A program made the translations under genes and the position numbers. The notes beneath the pieces are model-generated. The model ran no database searches. It was not told the origin of the DNA and saw nothing but the letters and a program-made list of their open reading frames with translations. Below are positions 10,925 through 21,999 of a DNA stretch of 25,391 bases, in pieces (positions within the stretch are counted from its first letter, which is position 1; each line of letters starts with the position of its first letter). Origin of the DNA: Saccoglossus kowalevskii (taxonomy: Eukaryota > Hemichordata > Enteropneusta > Harrimaniidae); contig NW_003144623.1 in NCBI RefSeq assembly GCF_000003605.2, forward strand, positions 1 to 25,391. Direction: 5' to 3'.

Positions 10925-11600
10925 CTGATTTGTGGTATGTGTCTACATTGCATGCAAGTTTCTGCAGCTTGTCGCTAGAACTGATTTGTGGTATGTGTCT
11001 ACATTCCATGCAAGATTCTGTAGCTTGTCCCTAGAACTGATTTGTGGTATGTGTCTACATTGCATGCAAGTTTCTGCAGCTTGTCCATAGAACTGATTCG
11101 TGGTATGTGTCTACATTGTATGTAAGTTTATGTAGCTTGTCCCTAGAACTGATTTGTGGTATGTGTCTACATTGCATGCAAGTTTCTGCAGCTTGTCCCT
11201 AGAACTGATTTGTGGTATGTGTATACATTGCATGCAAGTTTCTGTAGCTTGTCCCTAGAACTGATTTGTGGTATGTGTCTACATTCCATGCAAGTTTCTG
11301 TAGCTTGTCCCTAGAACTGATTTGTGGTATGTGTCTACATTGCATGCAAGTTTCTGCAGCTTGTCCATAGAACTGATTCGTGGTATGTGTCTACATTGTA
11401 TGTAAGTTTATGTAGCTTGTCCCTAGAACTGATTTGTGGTATGTGTCTACATTGCATGCAAGTTTCTGCAGCTTGTCCCTAGAACTGATTTGTGGTATGT
11501 GTATACATTGCATGCAAATTTCTGTAGCTTGTCCCTAGAACTGATTTGTGGTATGTGTCTACATTCCATGCAAGTTTCTGTAGCTTGTACCTAGAACTGA
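10925..11600 (+). repeat. 1,116-base duplication, left copy, with two 280-base units
   Basis: The segment contains GTCGCTAG (10971), a CCATGCAAGATTCTG unit and then two tandem 280-base units at 11041-11320 and 11321-11600. Each unit has five 56-base monomers in fixed order: plain A ending CCATAG, GATTCGTGG with ATTGTATGTAAGTTTATG, plain A, GTGTATACATTG, and CCATGC with CTGTAGC. The segment recurs at 12041-12715. The segment between the copies is the 11600-11990 block plus one or two plain monomers. Confidence 0.92.
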
Positions 11601-12040
11601 TTAGTGGTATGTGTCTACATTGCATGCAAGTTTCTGCAGCTTGTCCCTAGAACTGATTTGTGGTATGTGTCTACATTGCATGCAAGTTTCTGCAGCTTGT
11701 CCCTAGAACTGATTTGTGGTATATCTACATTGCATGCAAGTTTCTGTAGCTTGTCCCAAGAACTGATTTGTGGTATGTCTACATTGCATGCAAGTTTCTG
11801 TAGCTTGTCCCTAGAACTGATTTGTGGTATGTGTCTACATTGCATGCAAGTTTCTGCAGCTTGTCCCTAGAACTGATTTGTGGTATGTGTCTACATTGTA
11901 TGTAAGTTTATGTAGCTTGTCCCTAGAACTGATTTGTGGTATGTGTCTACATTGCATGCAAGTTTCTGCAGCTTGTCCCTAGAACTGATTTGTGGTATGT
12001 GTCTACATTGCATGCAAGTTTCTGTAGCTTGTCTCTAGAA
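11601..12040 (+). repeat. Copy of the 6809-7199 block inserted between the two 1,116-base copies
   Basis: It begins at GATTAGTGG (11598) and follows the order of 6809-7199, including GGTATATCTACATTG, CCCAAGAACTG and the TGTAAGTTTATG monomer (11901). One plain A unit follows before the second 1,116-base copy. No gene is present. Confidence 0.88.
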
Positions 12041-12715
12041 CTGATTTGTGGTATGTGTCTACATTGCATGCAAGTTTCTGCAGCTTGTCGCTAGAACTGA
12101 TTTGTGGTATGTGTCTACATTCCATGCAAGATTCTGTAGCTTGTCCCTAGAACTGATTTGTGGTATGTGTCTACATTGCATGCAAGTTTCTGCAGCTTGT
12201 CCATAGAACTGATTCGTGGTATGTGTCTACATTGTATGTAAGTTTATGTAGCTTGTCCCTAGAACTGATTTGTGGTATGTGTCTACATTGCATGCAAGTT
12301 TCTGCAGCTTGTCCCTAGAACTGATTTGTGGTATGTGTATACATTGCATGCAAATTTCTGTAGCTTGTCCCTAGAACTGATTTGTGGTATGTGTCTACAT
12401 TCCATGCAAGTTTCTGTAGCTTGTCCCTAGAACTGATTTGTGGTATGTGTCTACATTGCATGCAAGTTTCTGCAGCTTGTCCATAGAACTGATTCGTGGT
12501 ATGTGTCTACATTGTATGTAAGTTTATGTAGCTTGTCCCTAGAACTGATTTGTGGTATGTGTCTACATTGCATGCAAGTTTCTGCAGCTTGTCCCTAGAA
12601 CTGATTTGTGGTATGTGTATACATTGCATGCAAATTTCTGTAGCTTGTCCCTAGAACTGATTTGTGGTATGTGCTACATTCCATGCAAGTTTCTGTAGCT
12701 TGTACCTAGAACTGA
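12041..12715 (+). repeat. 1,116-base duplication, right copy, with two 280-base units
   Basis: GTCGCTAG lies at 12087, and the five-monomer units run 12157-12436 and 12437-12715. The last unit is 279 bases because GTGTCTACATT has become GTGCTACATT near 12672. It ends in the same GTACCTAGAACTGATTAGTGG context as the left copy (markers 11587 and 12702). Both 280-base units having moved together shows that the 280-base amplification came before the 1,116-base duplication. Confidence 0.92.
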
Positions 12716-13324
12716 TTAGTGGTATGTGTCTACATTGCATGCAAGTTTCTGCAGCTTGTCCCTAGAACTGATTTGTGGTATGTGTCTACATTGCATGCAA
12801 GTTTCTGTAGCTTGTCCCTAGAATTGATTTGTGGTATGTGTCTACATTGCATGCAAGTTTCTGTAGCTTGTCTTTAGAACTGATTTGTGGTATTTCTACA
12901 TTCCATAAAAGTTTCTGCAGCTTGTCCCTAGAATTGATTTGTGGTATGTGTCTACATTGCATGCAATTTTCTGCAGCTTGTCCCTAGAACTGATCTGTGG
13001 TATGCGTCAACATTGCATGCACGTTTCTGTAGCTTGTCTCTAGAACTGATTTGTGGTATGTCTACATTGCATGCACGTTTCTGTAGCTTGTCCCTAGAAC
13101 TGATTTGAGGTATGTCTACATTCCATGCAAGTTTCTGTAGCTTGTCTCTAGAACTGATTTGTGGTATGTGTCTACATTACATGCAAGTTTCTGCAGCTTG
13201 TCCCTAGAACTGATTTGTGGTATGACTACATTCCATGCAAGATTCTGCAGCTTGTCCCTAGAACTGATTTGTCTATGTCTACATTCCATGCAAGTTTCTG
13301 CAGTTTGTCCCTAGAACTGATTTG
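12716..13324 (+). repeat. Transition from type A domain to right mixed domain
   Basis: The first part (12821-13021) repeats 10700-10900. CACGTTTCTGTAGC units and a GATTTGAGG unit follow. The first D monomer since about 6340 appears near 13267, and the rare CTGCAGTTTGTCC lies at 13299. That D unit and CAGTTTG marker recur near 17120-17153 at an offset 54 bases shorter than the adjacent 3,906 offset, equal to one 54-base monomer gained or lost. No gene is present. Confidence 0.82.
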
Positions 13325-14750
13325 TGGTATGTGTCTACATTGCATGCAAGTTTCTGCAGCTTGTCCCTAGAACTGATTTGTAGTATGTGTCTACATTGCA
13401 TGCACGTTTCTGCAGCTTGTCCCGAGAACTGATTTGTGGTATTTCTACATTCCATACAAGTTTCTGCAGCTTGTCCCTAGAACTGATTTGTGGTATATCT
13501 ACATTCAATGCAAGTTTCTGTAGCTTGTCCCTAGAACTGATTTGTGGTATGTGTCTACATTGCATGCAAGTTTCTGCAGCTTGTCCCTAGAACTGAATTG
13601 TGGTATGTGTCTACATTGCATGCAAGTTTCTGCAGCTGGTCCCTAGAACTGAATTGTCTATGTCAACATTCCATGCAAGTTTCTGCAGCTTGTCCCTAGA
13701 ACTGACTTGTGGTATGTCTACATTGCATGTAAGTTTCTGCAGCTTGTCCCTTGAACTGATTTGTGGTATGTCAACATTCCATGCAAGTTTCTGTAGCTTG
13801 TCCCTAGAACTCATTTGTGGTATGTGTCTACATTGCATGCAAGTTTCTGCAGCTTGTCACTAGAACTGATTTGTAGTATGTGTCTACATTGCATGCAAGT
13901 TTCTGCAGCTTTTCCCGTGAACTGATTTGTGGTATTTCTACATTCCATACAAGTTTCTGCAGCTTGTCCCTAGAACTGATTTGTGGTATGTGTCTATATT
14001 CCATGCAAGTTTCTGCAGCTTGTCCCTAGAACTGATTTCTGGTATTTCTACATTCCATACAAGTTTCTGCAGCTTGTCCCTAGAACTGATTTGTGGTATG
14101 TATCTACATTCCATACAAGTTTCTGCAGCTTGTCCCTCGAACTGATCTGTGGTATGTGTCTACATTGCATGCAAGTTTCTGCAGCTTGTCCCTAGAACTG
14201 ATTTGTCTATGTCTACATTCCATGCAAGTTTGTGTAGCTTGTCCATAGAACTGATTTTTGGTATGTATCTGCATTGCATGCAAGTTTCTGCAGATTGTCC
14301 CTAGAACTGATTTGGGGTATTTCTACATTGCATACAAGTTTCTGTAGCTTGTCCCTAGAACTGATTTGTGGTATGTGTCTACATTGCATGCAAGTTTCTG
14401 CAGCTTGTCCCTATAACTGATTTGTGGTATTTCTACATTCCATACAAGTTTCTGCAGCTTGTCCCTCGAACTGATTTGTAGTATGTGTCTACATTCCATA
14501 CAAGATTCTGTAGCTTGTCCCTAGAACTGATTTGTGGTATGTGTCTACATTGCATGCAAGATTCTGCAGCTTGTCCCTAGAACTGATTTTTAGTATGTGT
14601 CTACATTGCATGCAAGTTTCTGCAGCTTGTCCCGAGCACTGATTTGTGGTATTTCTACATTCCATACAAGTTTCTGCAGCTTGTCCCTAGAACTGATTTG
14701 TGGTATGTCTACATTCCATGCAAGATTCTGCAGATTGTCCCTAGAACTGA
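13325..14750 (+). repeat. Long block, offset 3,906 to 17231-18656
   Basis: About 26 mixed monomers share a long series of rare variants with 17231-18656, all at an offset of 3,906: GCATGCACGTTTC, CCCGAGAACTG, ATTCAATGC, CAGCTGGTCC, AACTGACTTGTGG with GCATGTAAG, AGAACTCATTTG (AGAAATCATTTG in the partner), CTTTTCCCGTGAACTG, GATTTCTGG, CCCTCGAACTGATCTG, GATTTTTGG and GATTTGGGG. Its first part also matches 24968-25391 at 11,549. The piece around 13860-14150 is present a third time at 16341-16630, at an offset of 2,481. Confidence 0.92.
14288..14727 (+). repeat. 440-base tandem duplication, first copy
   Basis: The unit starts at CTGCAGATTG and spans eight monomers: GATTTGGGG type C, type A, CCCTATAACTG type C, CCCTCGAACTG with TAGTATG, CATACAAGATTCTG, GATTTTTAG, CCCGAGCACTG type C and a B unit. 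The next CTGCAGATTG, at 14728, starts the second copy. By direct reading the two copies differ at one base over the first ~410 bases. Confidence 0.95.
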
Positions 14751-15167
14751 TTTGGGGTATTTCTACATTGCATACAAGTTTCTGTAGCTTGTCCCTAGAA
14801 CTGATTTGTGGTATGTGTCTACATTGCATGCAAGTTTCTGCAGCTTGTCCCTATAACTGATTTGTGGTATTTCTACATTCCATACAAGTTTCTGCAGCTT
14901 GTCCCTCGAACTGATTTGTAGTATGTGTCTACATTCCATACAATATTCTGTAGCTTGTCCCTAGAACTGATTTGTGGTATGTGTCTACATTGCATGCAAG
15001 ATTCTGCAGCTTGTCCCTAGAACTGATTTTTAGTATGTGTCTACATTGCATGCAAGTTTCTGCAGCTTGTCCCGAGCACTGATTTGTGGTATTTCTACAT
15101 TCCATACAAGTTTCTGCAGCTTGTCCCTAGAACTGATTTGTGGTATGTCTACATTCCATGCAAGTTT
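14728..15167 (+). repeat. 440-base tandem duplication, second copy
   Basis: It is identical to the first copy over about 410 bases except for CAATATTCTG at about 14941, where the first copy has CAAGATTCTG. The related block at about 18410 has the CAATATTCTG form, and the one at about 22149 has CAAGATTCTG. The shared boundary motif CTGCAGATTGTCCCTAG marks the probable exchange point. The matching region in the 17231-19210 block has a single copy. Confidence 0.95.
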
Positions 15168-15745
15168 CTGTAGCTTGTCCCTAGAACTGATTTGTGGTAT
15201 GTCTACATTCCATGCAAGTTTCTGTAGCTTGTCCCTTGAACTGATTTGTGGTATGTGTCTACATTGCATGCAAGTTTCTGCAGCTTGTCCCTAGAACTGA
15301 TTTGTGGTATGTGTCTACATTGCATGCAAGATTCTGCAGCTTGTCCCTGGAACTGATTTGTGGTATGTGTCTACATTGCATGCAAGTTTCTGCAGCTTGT
15401 CCCTAGAACTGATTTGTAGTATGTGTCTACATTGCATGGAAGTTTCTGTAGCTTGTCCCTAGAACTGATTTGTGGTATGTGTCTACATTGCATGCAAGTT
15501 TCTGCAGCTTATCCTTAGAACTGATTTGTAGTATGTGTCTACATTGCATGCAAGTTTCTGCAGCTTGTCCCTAGAACTGATTTGTGGTATGTGTCTACAT
15601 TGCATGCAAGTTTCTGCAGCTTGTCCTTAGAACTGATTTGTGGTATGTGTTTACATTGCATGCACATTGCTGCAGCTTGTCCCTAGAACTGATTTGTAGT
15701 ATATGTCTACATTGCATGCAAGTTTTTGCAGCTTGTCCCTCGAAC
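15168..15745 (+). repeat. Type A rich stretch matching 18634-19210
   Basis: The order of markers matches the 18.6-19.2 kb region at an offset of 3,466 (3,906 minus the extra 440-base copy): CCCTGGAACTG, a TAGTATG unit, CTTATCC, CCTTAGAACTG and TAGTATATG. Individual changes include GCATGCACATTGCTG here against GCATGCAACTTTCTG there. Agreement ends near 15745, where this copy has CCCTCGAACTG and the other CCCGAGAACTG. No gene is present. Confidence 0.88.
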
Positions 15746-16013
15746 TGATTTGTGGTATGTGTCTACATTGCATGCAAGTTTCTGCAGCTTGTCCCTAGAA
15801 CTGATTTGTCTATGTCTACATTCCATGCAAGTTTGTGTTGCTTGTCCAAAGAACTGATTTGTGGTATGTATCTGCATTGCATGCAAGTTTCTGCAGATTG
15901 TCCCTAGAACTGATTTGTGGTATTTCTACATTCCATACAAGTTTCTGCAGCTTGTCCCAAGAACTGATTTGTGGTATGTGTCTACATTGCATGCAAGTTT
16001 CTGCAGCTTGTCT
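15746..16013 (+). repeat. Junction segment with CCAAAGAACTG marker
   Basis: A type A unit, a D unit with CAAGTTTGTGTTGC, CCAAAGAACTG with GGTATGTATCTGCATTG, and CTGCAGATTG (15891) follow one another. The same order occurs at 6259-6410 and in part at 19975-20090. Its counterpart upstream of the 23657-25391 copy has been replaced by diverged monomers (23403-23605), and one 56-base monomer between CTGCAGATTG and CTATAAC is missing there. Confidence 0.85.
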
Positions 16014-17748
16014 CTATAACTGATTTGTGGTATTTCTACATTCCATACAAGTTTCTGCAGCTTGTCCCTAGAACTGATTTGTGGTATGTGTCTACATTCC
16101 ATGCAAGTTTCAGCAGCTTGTCCCTAGAACTGATTTGTCTATTTCTACATTGCATGCAAGTTTCAGCAGCTTGTCCCTAGAACTGACTTGTGGTATGTCT
16201 ACATTGCATGTAAGTTTCTGCAGCTTGTCCCTTGAACTGATTTATGCTATGTCAACATTCCATGGAAGTTTCTGTAGCTTGTCCCTAGAACTCATTTGTG
16301 GTATGTGTCTACATTGCATGCAAGTTTCTGCAGCTTGTCCCTAGAACTGATTTGTAGTATGTGTCTACATTGCATGCAAGTTTCTGCAGCTTTTCCCGTG
16401 AACTGATTTGTGGTATTTCTACATTCCATACAAGTTTCTGCAGCTTGTCCCTAGAACTGATTTGTGGTATGTGTCTATATTCCATGCAAGTTTCTGCAGC
16501 TTGTCCCTAGAACTGATTTCTGGTATTTCTACATTCCATACAAGTTTCTGCAGCTTGTCCCTAGAACTGATTTGTGGTATGTATCTACATTCCATACAAG
16601 TTTCTGCAGCTTGTCCCTCGAACTGATTTGTGGTATGTGTCTACATTGCATGCAAGTTTCTGCAGCTTGTCCCTAGAACTGATTTGTGGTATTTCTACAT
16701 TCCATACAAGTTTCTGCAGCTTGTCCCTAGAACTGATTTGTGGTATGTCTACATTCCATGCAAGATTCTGCAGCTTGTCCCTAGAACTGATTTGTGGTAT
16801 GTCAACATTCCATTCAAGTTTCTGCAGCTTGTCCCTAGAACTGATTTGTTGTATGTGTCTACATTGCATGCAAGTTTCAGCAGCTTGTCTCTAGAACTGA
16901 TTTGTGGTATGTATCTACATTGCATGCAAGTTTCTGCAGCTTGTCCCTAGAACTGAATTGTGGTATGTGTCTACATTGCATGCAAGTTTCTGCAGCTGGT
17001 CCCTAGAGCTGATTTGTCTATGTCTACATTCCATGGAAGTTTCTGAAGCTTGTCCCTAGAACTGACTTGTGGTATGTCTACATTCCATTAAAGTTTCTGC
17101 AGCTTGTCCCTAGAACTGATTTGTCTATGTCTACATTCCATGCAAGTTTCTGCAGTTTGTCCCTAGAACTGATTTGTGGTATGTCAACATTCCATGCATG
17201 TTTCTGTAGCTTGTCCATAGAACTGATTTGTGGTATGTGTCTACATTGCATGCAAGTTTCTGCAGCTTGTCCCTAGAACTGATTTGTAGTATGTGTCTAC
17301 ATTGCATGCACGTTTCTGCAGCTTGTCCCGAGAACTGATTTGTGGTATTTCTACATTCCATACAAGTTTCTGCAGCTTGTTTCTAGAACTGATTTGTGGT
17401 ATATCTACATTCAATGCAAGTTTCTGTAGCTTGTCCCTAGAACTGATTTGTGGTATGTGTCTACATTGCATGCAAGTTTCTGCAGCTTGTCCCTAGAACT
17501 GATTTGTGGTATGTGTCTACATTGCATGCAAGTTTGTGCAGCTGGTCCCTAGAACTGATTTGTCTATGTCAACATTCCATGCAAGTTTCTGCAGCTTGTC
17601 CCTAGAACTGACTTGTGGTATGTCTACATTGCATGTAAGTTTCTGCAGCTTGTCCCTTGAACTGATTTGTGGTATGTCAACATTCCATGCAAGTTTCTGT
17701 AACTTGTCCCTAGAAATCATTTGTGGTATGTGTCTACATTGCATGCAA
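16014..17748 (+). repeat. Long block, offset 7,643 to 23657-25391
   Basis: About 31 monomers match the last 1.73 kb of the window in strict register from CTATAACTG (16014 and 23657) to the window end. Shared rare variants include GTCTATTTCTACATTG, AACTGACTTGTGG with GCATGTAAG, GATTTATGCTATGTC, CCATGGAAG, GATTTCTGG, CCATTCAAG, AGAGCTGATTTG or its ATTTTT form, and CCATTAAAG. The right part (17231-17748) is also the start of the block paired with 13325-14750, so that stretch exists in three copies. No gene is present. Confidence 0.93.
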
Positions 17749-18259
17749 GTTTCTGCAGCTTGTCCCTAGAACTGATTTGTAGTATGTGTCTACATTGCAT
17801 GCAAGTTTCTGCAGCTTTTCCCGTGAACTGATTTGTGGTATTTCTACATTCCGTACCAGTTTCTGCAGCTTGTCCCTAGAACTGATTTGTGGTATGTGTC
17901 TATATTCCATGCAAGTTTCTGCAGCTTGTCCCTAGAACTGATTTCTGGTATTTCTACATTCCATACAAGTTTCTGCAGCTTGTCCCTAGAACTGATTTGT
18001 GGTATGTATCTACATTCCATACAAATTTCTGTAGCTTGTCCCTCGAACTGATCTGTGGTATGTGTCTACATTGCATGCAAGTTTCTGCAGCTTGTCCCTA
18101 GAACTGATTTGTCTATGTCTACATTCCATGCAAGTTTGTGTAGCTTGTACATAGAACTGATTTTTGGTATGTATCTGCATTGCATGCAAGTTTCTGCAGA
18201 TTGTCCCTAGAACTGATTTGGGGTATTTCTACATTGCATACAAGTTTCTGTAGCTTGTC
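17749..18259 (+). repeat. Continuation of the 3,906-offset block
   Basis: This carries on the match to 13843-14353 at 3,906, with CTTTTCCCGTGAACTG, GATTTCTGG, a type E unit, CCCTCGAACTGATCTG, a D unit with CAAGTTTGTGTAGC, GATTTTTGG and GATTTGGGG. Private changes include CCGTACCAG (17852) and GTACATAG (18148). No gene is present. Confidence 0.88.
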
Positions 18260-19660
18260 CCTAGAACTGATTTGTGGTATGTGTCTACATTGCATGCAAG
18301 TTTCTGCAGCTTGTCCCTATAACTGATTTGTGGTATTTCTACATTCCATACAAGTTTCTGCAGCTTGTCCCTCGAACTGATTTGTAGTATGTGTCTACAT
18401 TCCATACAATATTCTGTAGCTTGTCGCTAGAACTGATTTGTGGTATGTGTCTACATTGCATGCAAGATTCTGCAGCTTGTCCCTAGAACTGATTTTTAGT
18501 ATGTGTCTACATTGCATGCAAGTTTCTGCAGCTTGTCCCGAGCACTGATTTGTGGTATTTCTACATTCCATACAAGTTTCTGCAGCTTGTCCCTAGAACT
18601 GATTTGTGGTATGTCTACATTCCATGCAAGTTTCTGTAGCTTGTCCCTAGAACTGATTTGTGGTATGTCTACATTCCATGCAAGTTTCTGTAGCTTGTCC
18701 CTAGAACTGATTTGTGGTATGTGTCTACATTGCATGCAAGTCTCTGCAGCTTGTCCCTAGAACTGATTTGTGGTATGTGTCTACATTGCATGCAAGTTTC
18801 TGCAGCTTGTCCCTGGAACTGATTTGTGGTATGTGTCTACATTGCATGCAAGTTTCTGCAGCTTGTCCCTAGAACTGATTTGTAGTATGTGTCTACATTG
18901 CATGCAAGTTTCTGTAGCTTGTCCCTAGAACTGATTTGTGGTATGTGTCTACATTGCATGCAAGTTTCTGCAGCTTATCCCTAGAACTGATTTGTAGTAT
19001 TTGTCTACATTGCATGCAAGTTTCTGCAGCTTGTCCCTAGAACTGATTTGTGGTATGTGTCTACATTGCATGCAAGTTTCTGCAGCTTGTCCTTAGAACT
19101 GATTTGTGGTATGTGTCTACATTGCATGCAACTTTCTGCAGCTTGTCCCTAGAACTGATTTGTAGTATACGTCTACATTGCATGCAAGTTTCTGCAGCTT
19201 GTCCCGAGAACTGATTTGTGGTATGTCTACATTCCATGCAAGTTTCTGTAGCTTGTTCCTAGAACTGATTTGTGGTATGTGTCTACATTGCATGCAAGTT
19301 TCTGCAGCTTGTCCCTAGAACTGATTTGTAGTATATGTCTACATTGCATGCAAGTTTCTGCAGCTTGTCCCGAGAACTGATTTGTGGTATGTCTACATTC
19401 CATGCAAGTTTCTGTAGCTTGTTCCTAGAACTGATTTGCGGTATGTGTCTACATTGCATGCAAGTTTCTGCAGCTTGTCGCTAGAACTGATTTCTGGTAT
19501 TTCTACATTCCATACAAGTTTCTGCAGCTTGTCCCTAGAACTGATTTGTGGTATGTATCTACATTCCATACAAGTTTCTGCAGCTTGTCCCTCGAACTGA
19601 TTTGTGGTATGTGTCTACATTGCATGCAAGTTTCTGCAGCTTGTCCCTAGATCTGATTTG
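18260..19660 (+). repeat. Long block, offset 3,740 to 22000-23401
   Basis: About 25 monomers match 22000-23401. The offset is 3,740, becoming 3,741 near the end because the right copy has an extra T in CATTGCATTGC at about 23199. Shared markers are CCCTATAACTG, CCCGAGCACTG, two tandem B units, CTTATCC with TAGTATTTG, CCTTAGAACTG, GCATGCAACTTTC, TAGTATACG, GATTTGCGG, GTCGCTAG, GATTTCTGG and CTAGATCTGATTTGTCTA. Similarity ends abruptly just after CTAGATCTGATTTGTCTA in both copies. Confidence 0.93.
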
Positions 19661-21004
19661 TCTATGTCTACATTGCATGCAAGTTTCAGCAGCTTGACCC
19701 TAGAACTGATTTGTCTATGTCTACATTCCATGCAAGTTTCTGTAGCTTGTCCCTGGAACTCATTTGTGGTATGTGTCTACATTGCATGCAAGTTTCTGCA
19801 GCTTGTCCCTAGAACTGATTTGTCTATGTCTACATTGCGTGCAAGTTTCTGCAGCTTGTCCCTAGAACTGATTTATGGTATGTCTACATTCCATACAAGT
19901 TTCTGCAGCTTGTCCCTAGAACTGATTTGTGGTATGTATCTACATTCCATACAAGTTTCTGCAGCTTGTCCCTCGAACTGATTTGTGGTATGTTTCTACA
20001 TTGCATGCAAGTTTCTGCAGCTTGTCCCTAGAACTGATTTGTCTATGTCTACATTCCATGCAAGTTTGTGTAGCTTGTCCAAAGAACTGATTTGTGGTAT
20101 GTGTCTACATTCCATGCAAGTTTCAGCAGCTTGTCCCTAGAACTGATTTGTCTATGTCTACATTGCATGCAAGTTTCAGCAGCTTGTCCCTAGAACTGAC
20201 TTGTGGTATGTCTACATTGCATGTAAGTTTCTGCAGCTTGTCCCGTGAACTGATTTGTGGTATGTCAACATTTAATGCAAGTTTCTGTAGCTTGTCCCTA
20301 GAACTCATTTGTGGTATGTGTCTACATTGCATGCAAGTTTCTGCAGCTTGTCCCTAGAACTGATTTGTAGTATTTGTCTACATTGCATGCAAGTTTCTGC
20401 AGCTTTTCCCGTGAACTGATTTGTGGTATTTCTACATTCCATACAAGTTTCTGCAACTTGTCCCTAGAACTGATTTGTGGTATGTGTCTATATTCCATGC
20501 AAGTTTCTGCAGCTTGTCCCTAGAACTGATTTCTGGTATTTCTACATTCCATACAAGTTTCTGCAGCTTGTCCCTAGAACTGATTTGTGGTATGTATCTA
20601 CATTCCATACATGTTTCTGCAGCTTGTCCCTCGAACTGATTTGTGGTATGTGTCTACATTGCATGCAAGTTTCTGCAGCTTGTCCCTAGAACTGATTTGT
20701 GGTATGTCTACATTCCATGCAAGTTTGTGTAGCTTGTCCATAGAACTGATTTGTGGTATGTATCTGCATTGCATGCAAGTTTCTGCAGATTGTTCCTAGA
20801 ACTGATTTGTGGTATGTGTCTACATTGCATGCACGTTTCTGCAGCTTGTCCCTATAACTGATTTGTGGTATTTCTACATTCCATACAAGTTTCTGCAGCT
20901 TGTCCCTAGAACTGATTTGTGGTATGTGTCTACATTCCATGCAAGTTTCAGCAGCTTGTCCCTAGAACTGATTTGTCTATGTCTACATTGCATGCAAGTT
21001 TCAG
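19661..21004 (+). repeat. 1,315-base tandem duplication, first copy
   Basis: From about 19690 the order matches the segment 1,315 bases downstream: a D unit, CTGTAGC, type A, D with GCGTGCAAG, GATTTATGG, type E, CCCTCGAACTG, type A, CCAAAGAACTG, two CAAGTTTCAGCAGC units, GACTTGTGG, CATTTAATGC, CTCATTTG, CTTTTCCCGTG, CTGCAACTTG and GATTTCTGG. The match runs to about 20690. The tail (20691-21004) resembles 14195-14420 (CAAGTTTGTGTAGC, GTATCTGCATTG, CTGCAGATTG). No gene is present. Confidence 0.9.
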
Positions 21005-21999
21005 CAGCTTGTCCCTAGAACTGATTTGTCTATGTCTACATTCCATGCAAGTTTCTGTAGCTTGTTCCTAGAACTGATTTGTGGTATGTGTCTACATTGC
21101 ATGCAAGTTTCTGCAGCTTGTCCCTAGAACTGATTTGTCTATGTCTACATTGCGTGCAAGTTTCTGCAGCTTGTCCCTAGAACTGATTTATGGTATGTCT
21201 ACATTCCATACAAGTTTCTGCAGCTTGTCCCTAGAACTGATTTGTGGTATGTATCTACATTCCATACAAGTTTCTGCAGCTTGTCCCTCGAACTGATTTG
21301 TGGTATGTGTCTACATTGCATGCAAGTTTCTGCAGCTTGTCCCTAGAACTGATTTGTCTATGTCTACATTCCATGCAAGTTTGTGTAGCTTGTCCAAAGA
21401 ACTGATTTGTGGTATGTGTCTACATTCCATGCAAGTTTCAGCAGCTTGTCCCTAGAACTGATTTGTCTATGTCTACATTGCATGCAAGTTTCAGCAGCTT
21501 GTCCCTAGAACTGACTTGTGGTATGTCTACATTGCATGTAAGTTTCTGCAGCTTGTCCCGTGAACTGATTTGTGGTATGTCAACATTTAATGCAAGTTTC
21601 TGTAGCTTGTCCCTAGAACTCATTTGTGGTATGTGTCTACATTGCATGCAAGTTTCTGCAGCTTGTCCCTAGAACTGATTTGTAGTATTTGTCTACATTG
21701 CATGCAAGTTTCTGCAGCTTTTCCCGTGAACTGATTTGTGGTATTTCTACATTCCATACAAGTTTCTGCAACTTGTCCCTAGAACTGATTTGTGGTATGT
21801 GTCTATATTCCATGCAAGTTTCTGCAGCTTGTCCCTAGAACTGATTTCTGGTATTTCTACATTCCATACAAGTTTCTGCAGCTTGTCCCTAGAACTGATT
21901 TGTGGTATGTATCTACATTCCATACAAGTTTCTGCAGTTTGTCCCTCGAACTGATTTGTGGTATGTGTCTACATTGCATGCAAGTTTCTGCAGCTTGTC
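21005..21999 (+). repeat. 1,315-base tandem duplication, second copy
   Basis: Nearly identical to the 19690-20690 stretch. Sample differences are TGTAGCTTGTTCC against TGTAGCTTGTCCC near its left end, GTGTCTACA against GTTTCTACA (about 21308 and 19993), and CATACAAGTTTCTGCAGTTTG against CATACATGTTTCTGCAGCTTG near 21920 and 20605. It switches to the 3,740-offset block at about 22000-22006, within a monomer. Confidence 0.92.
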
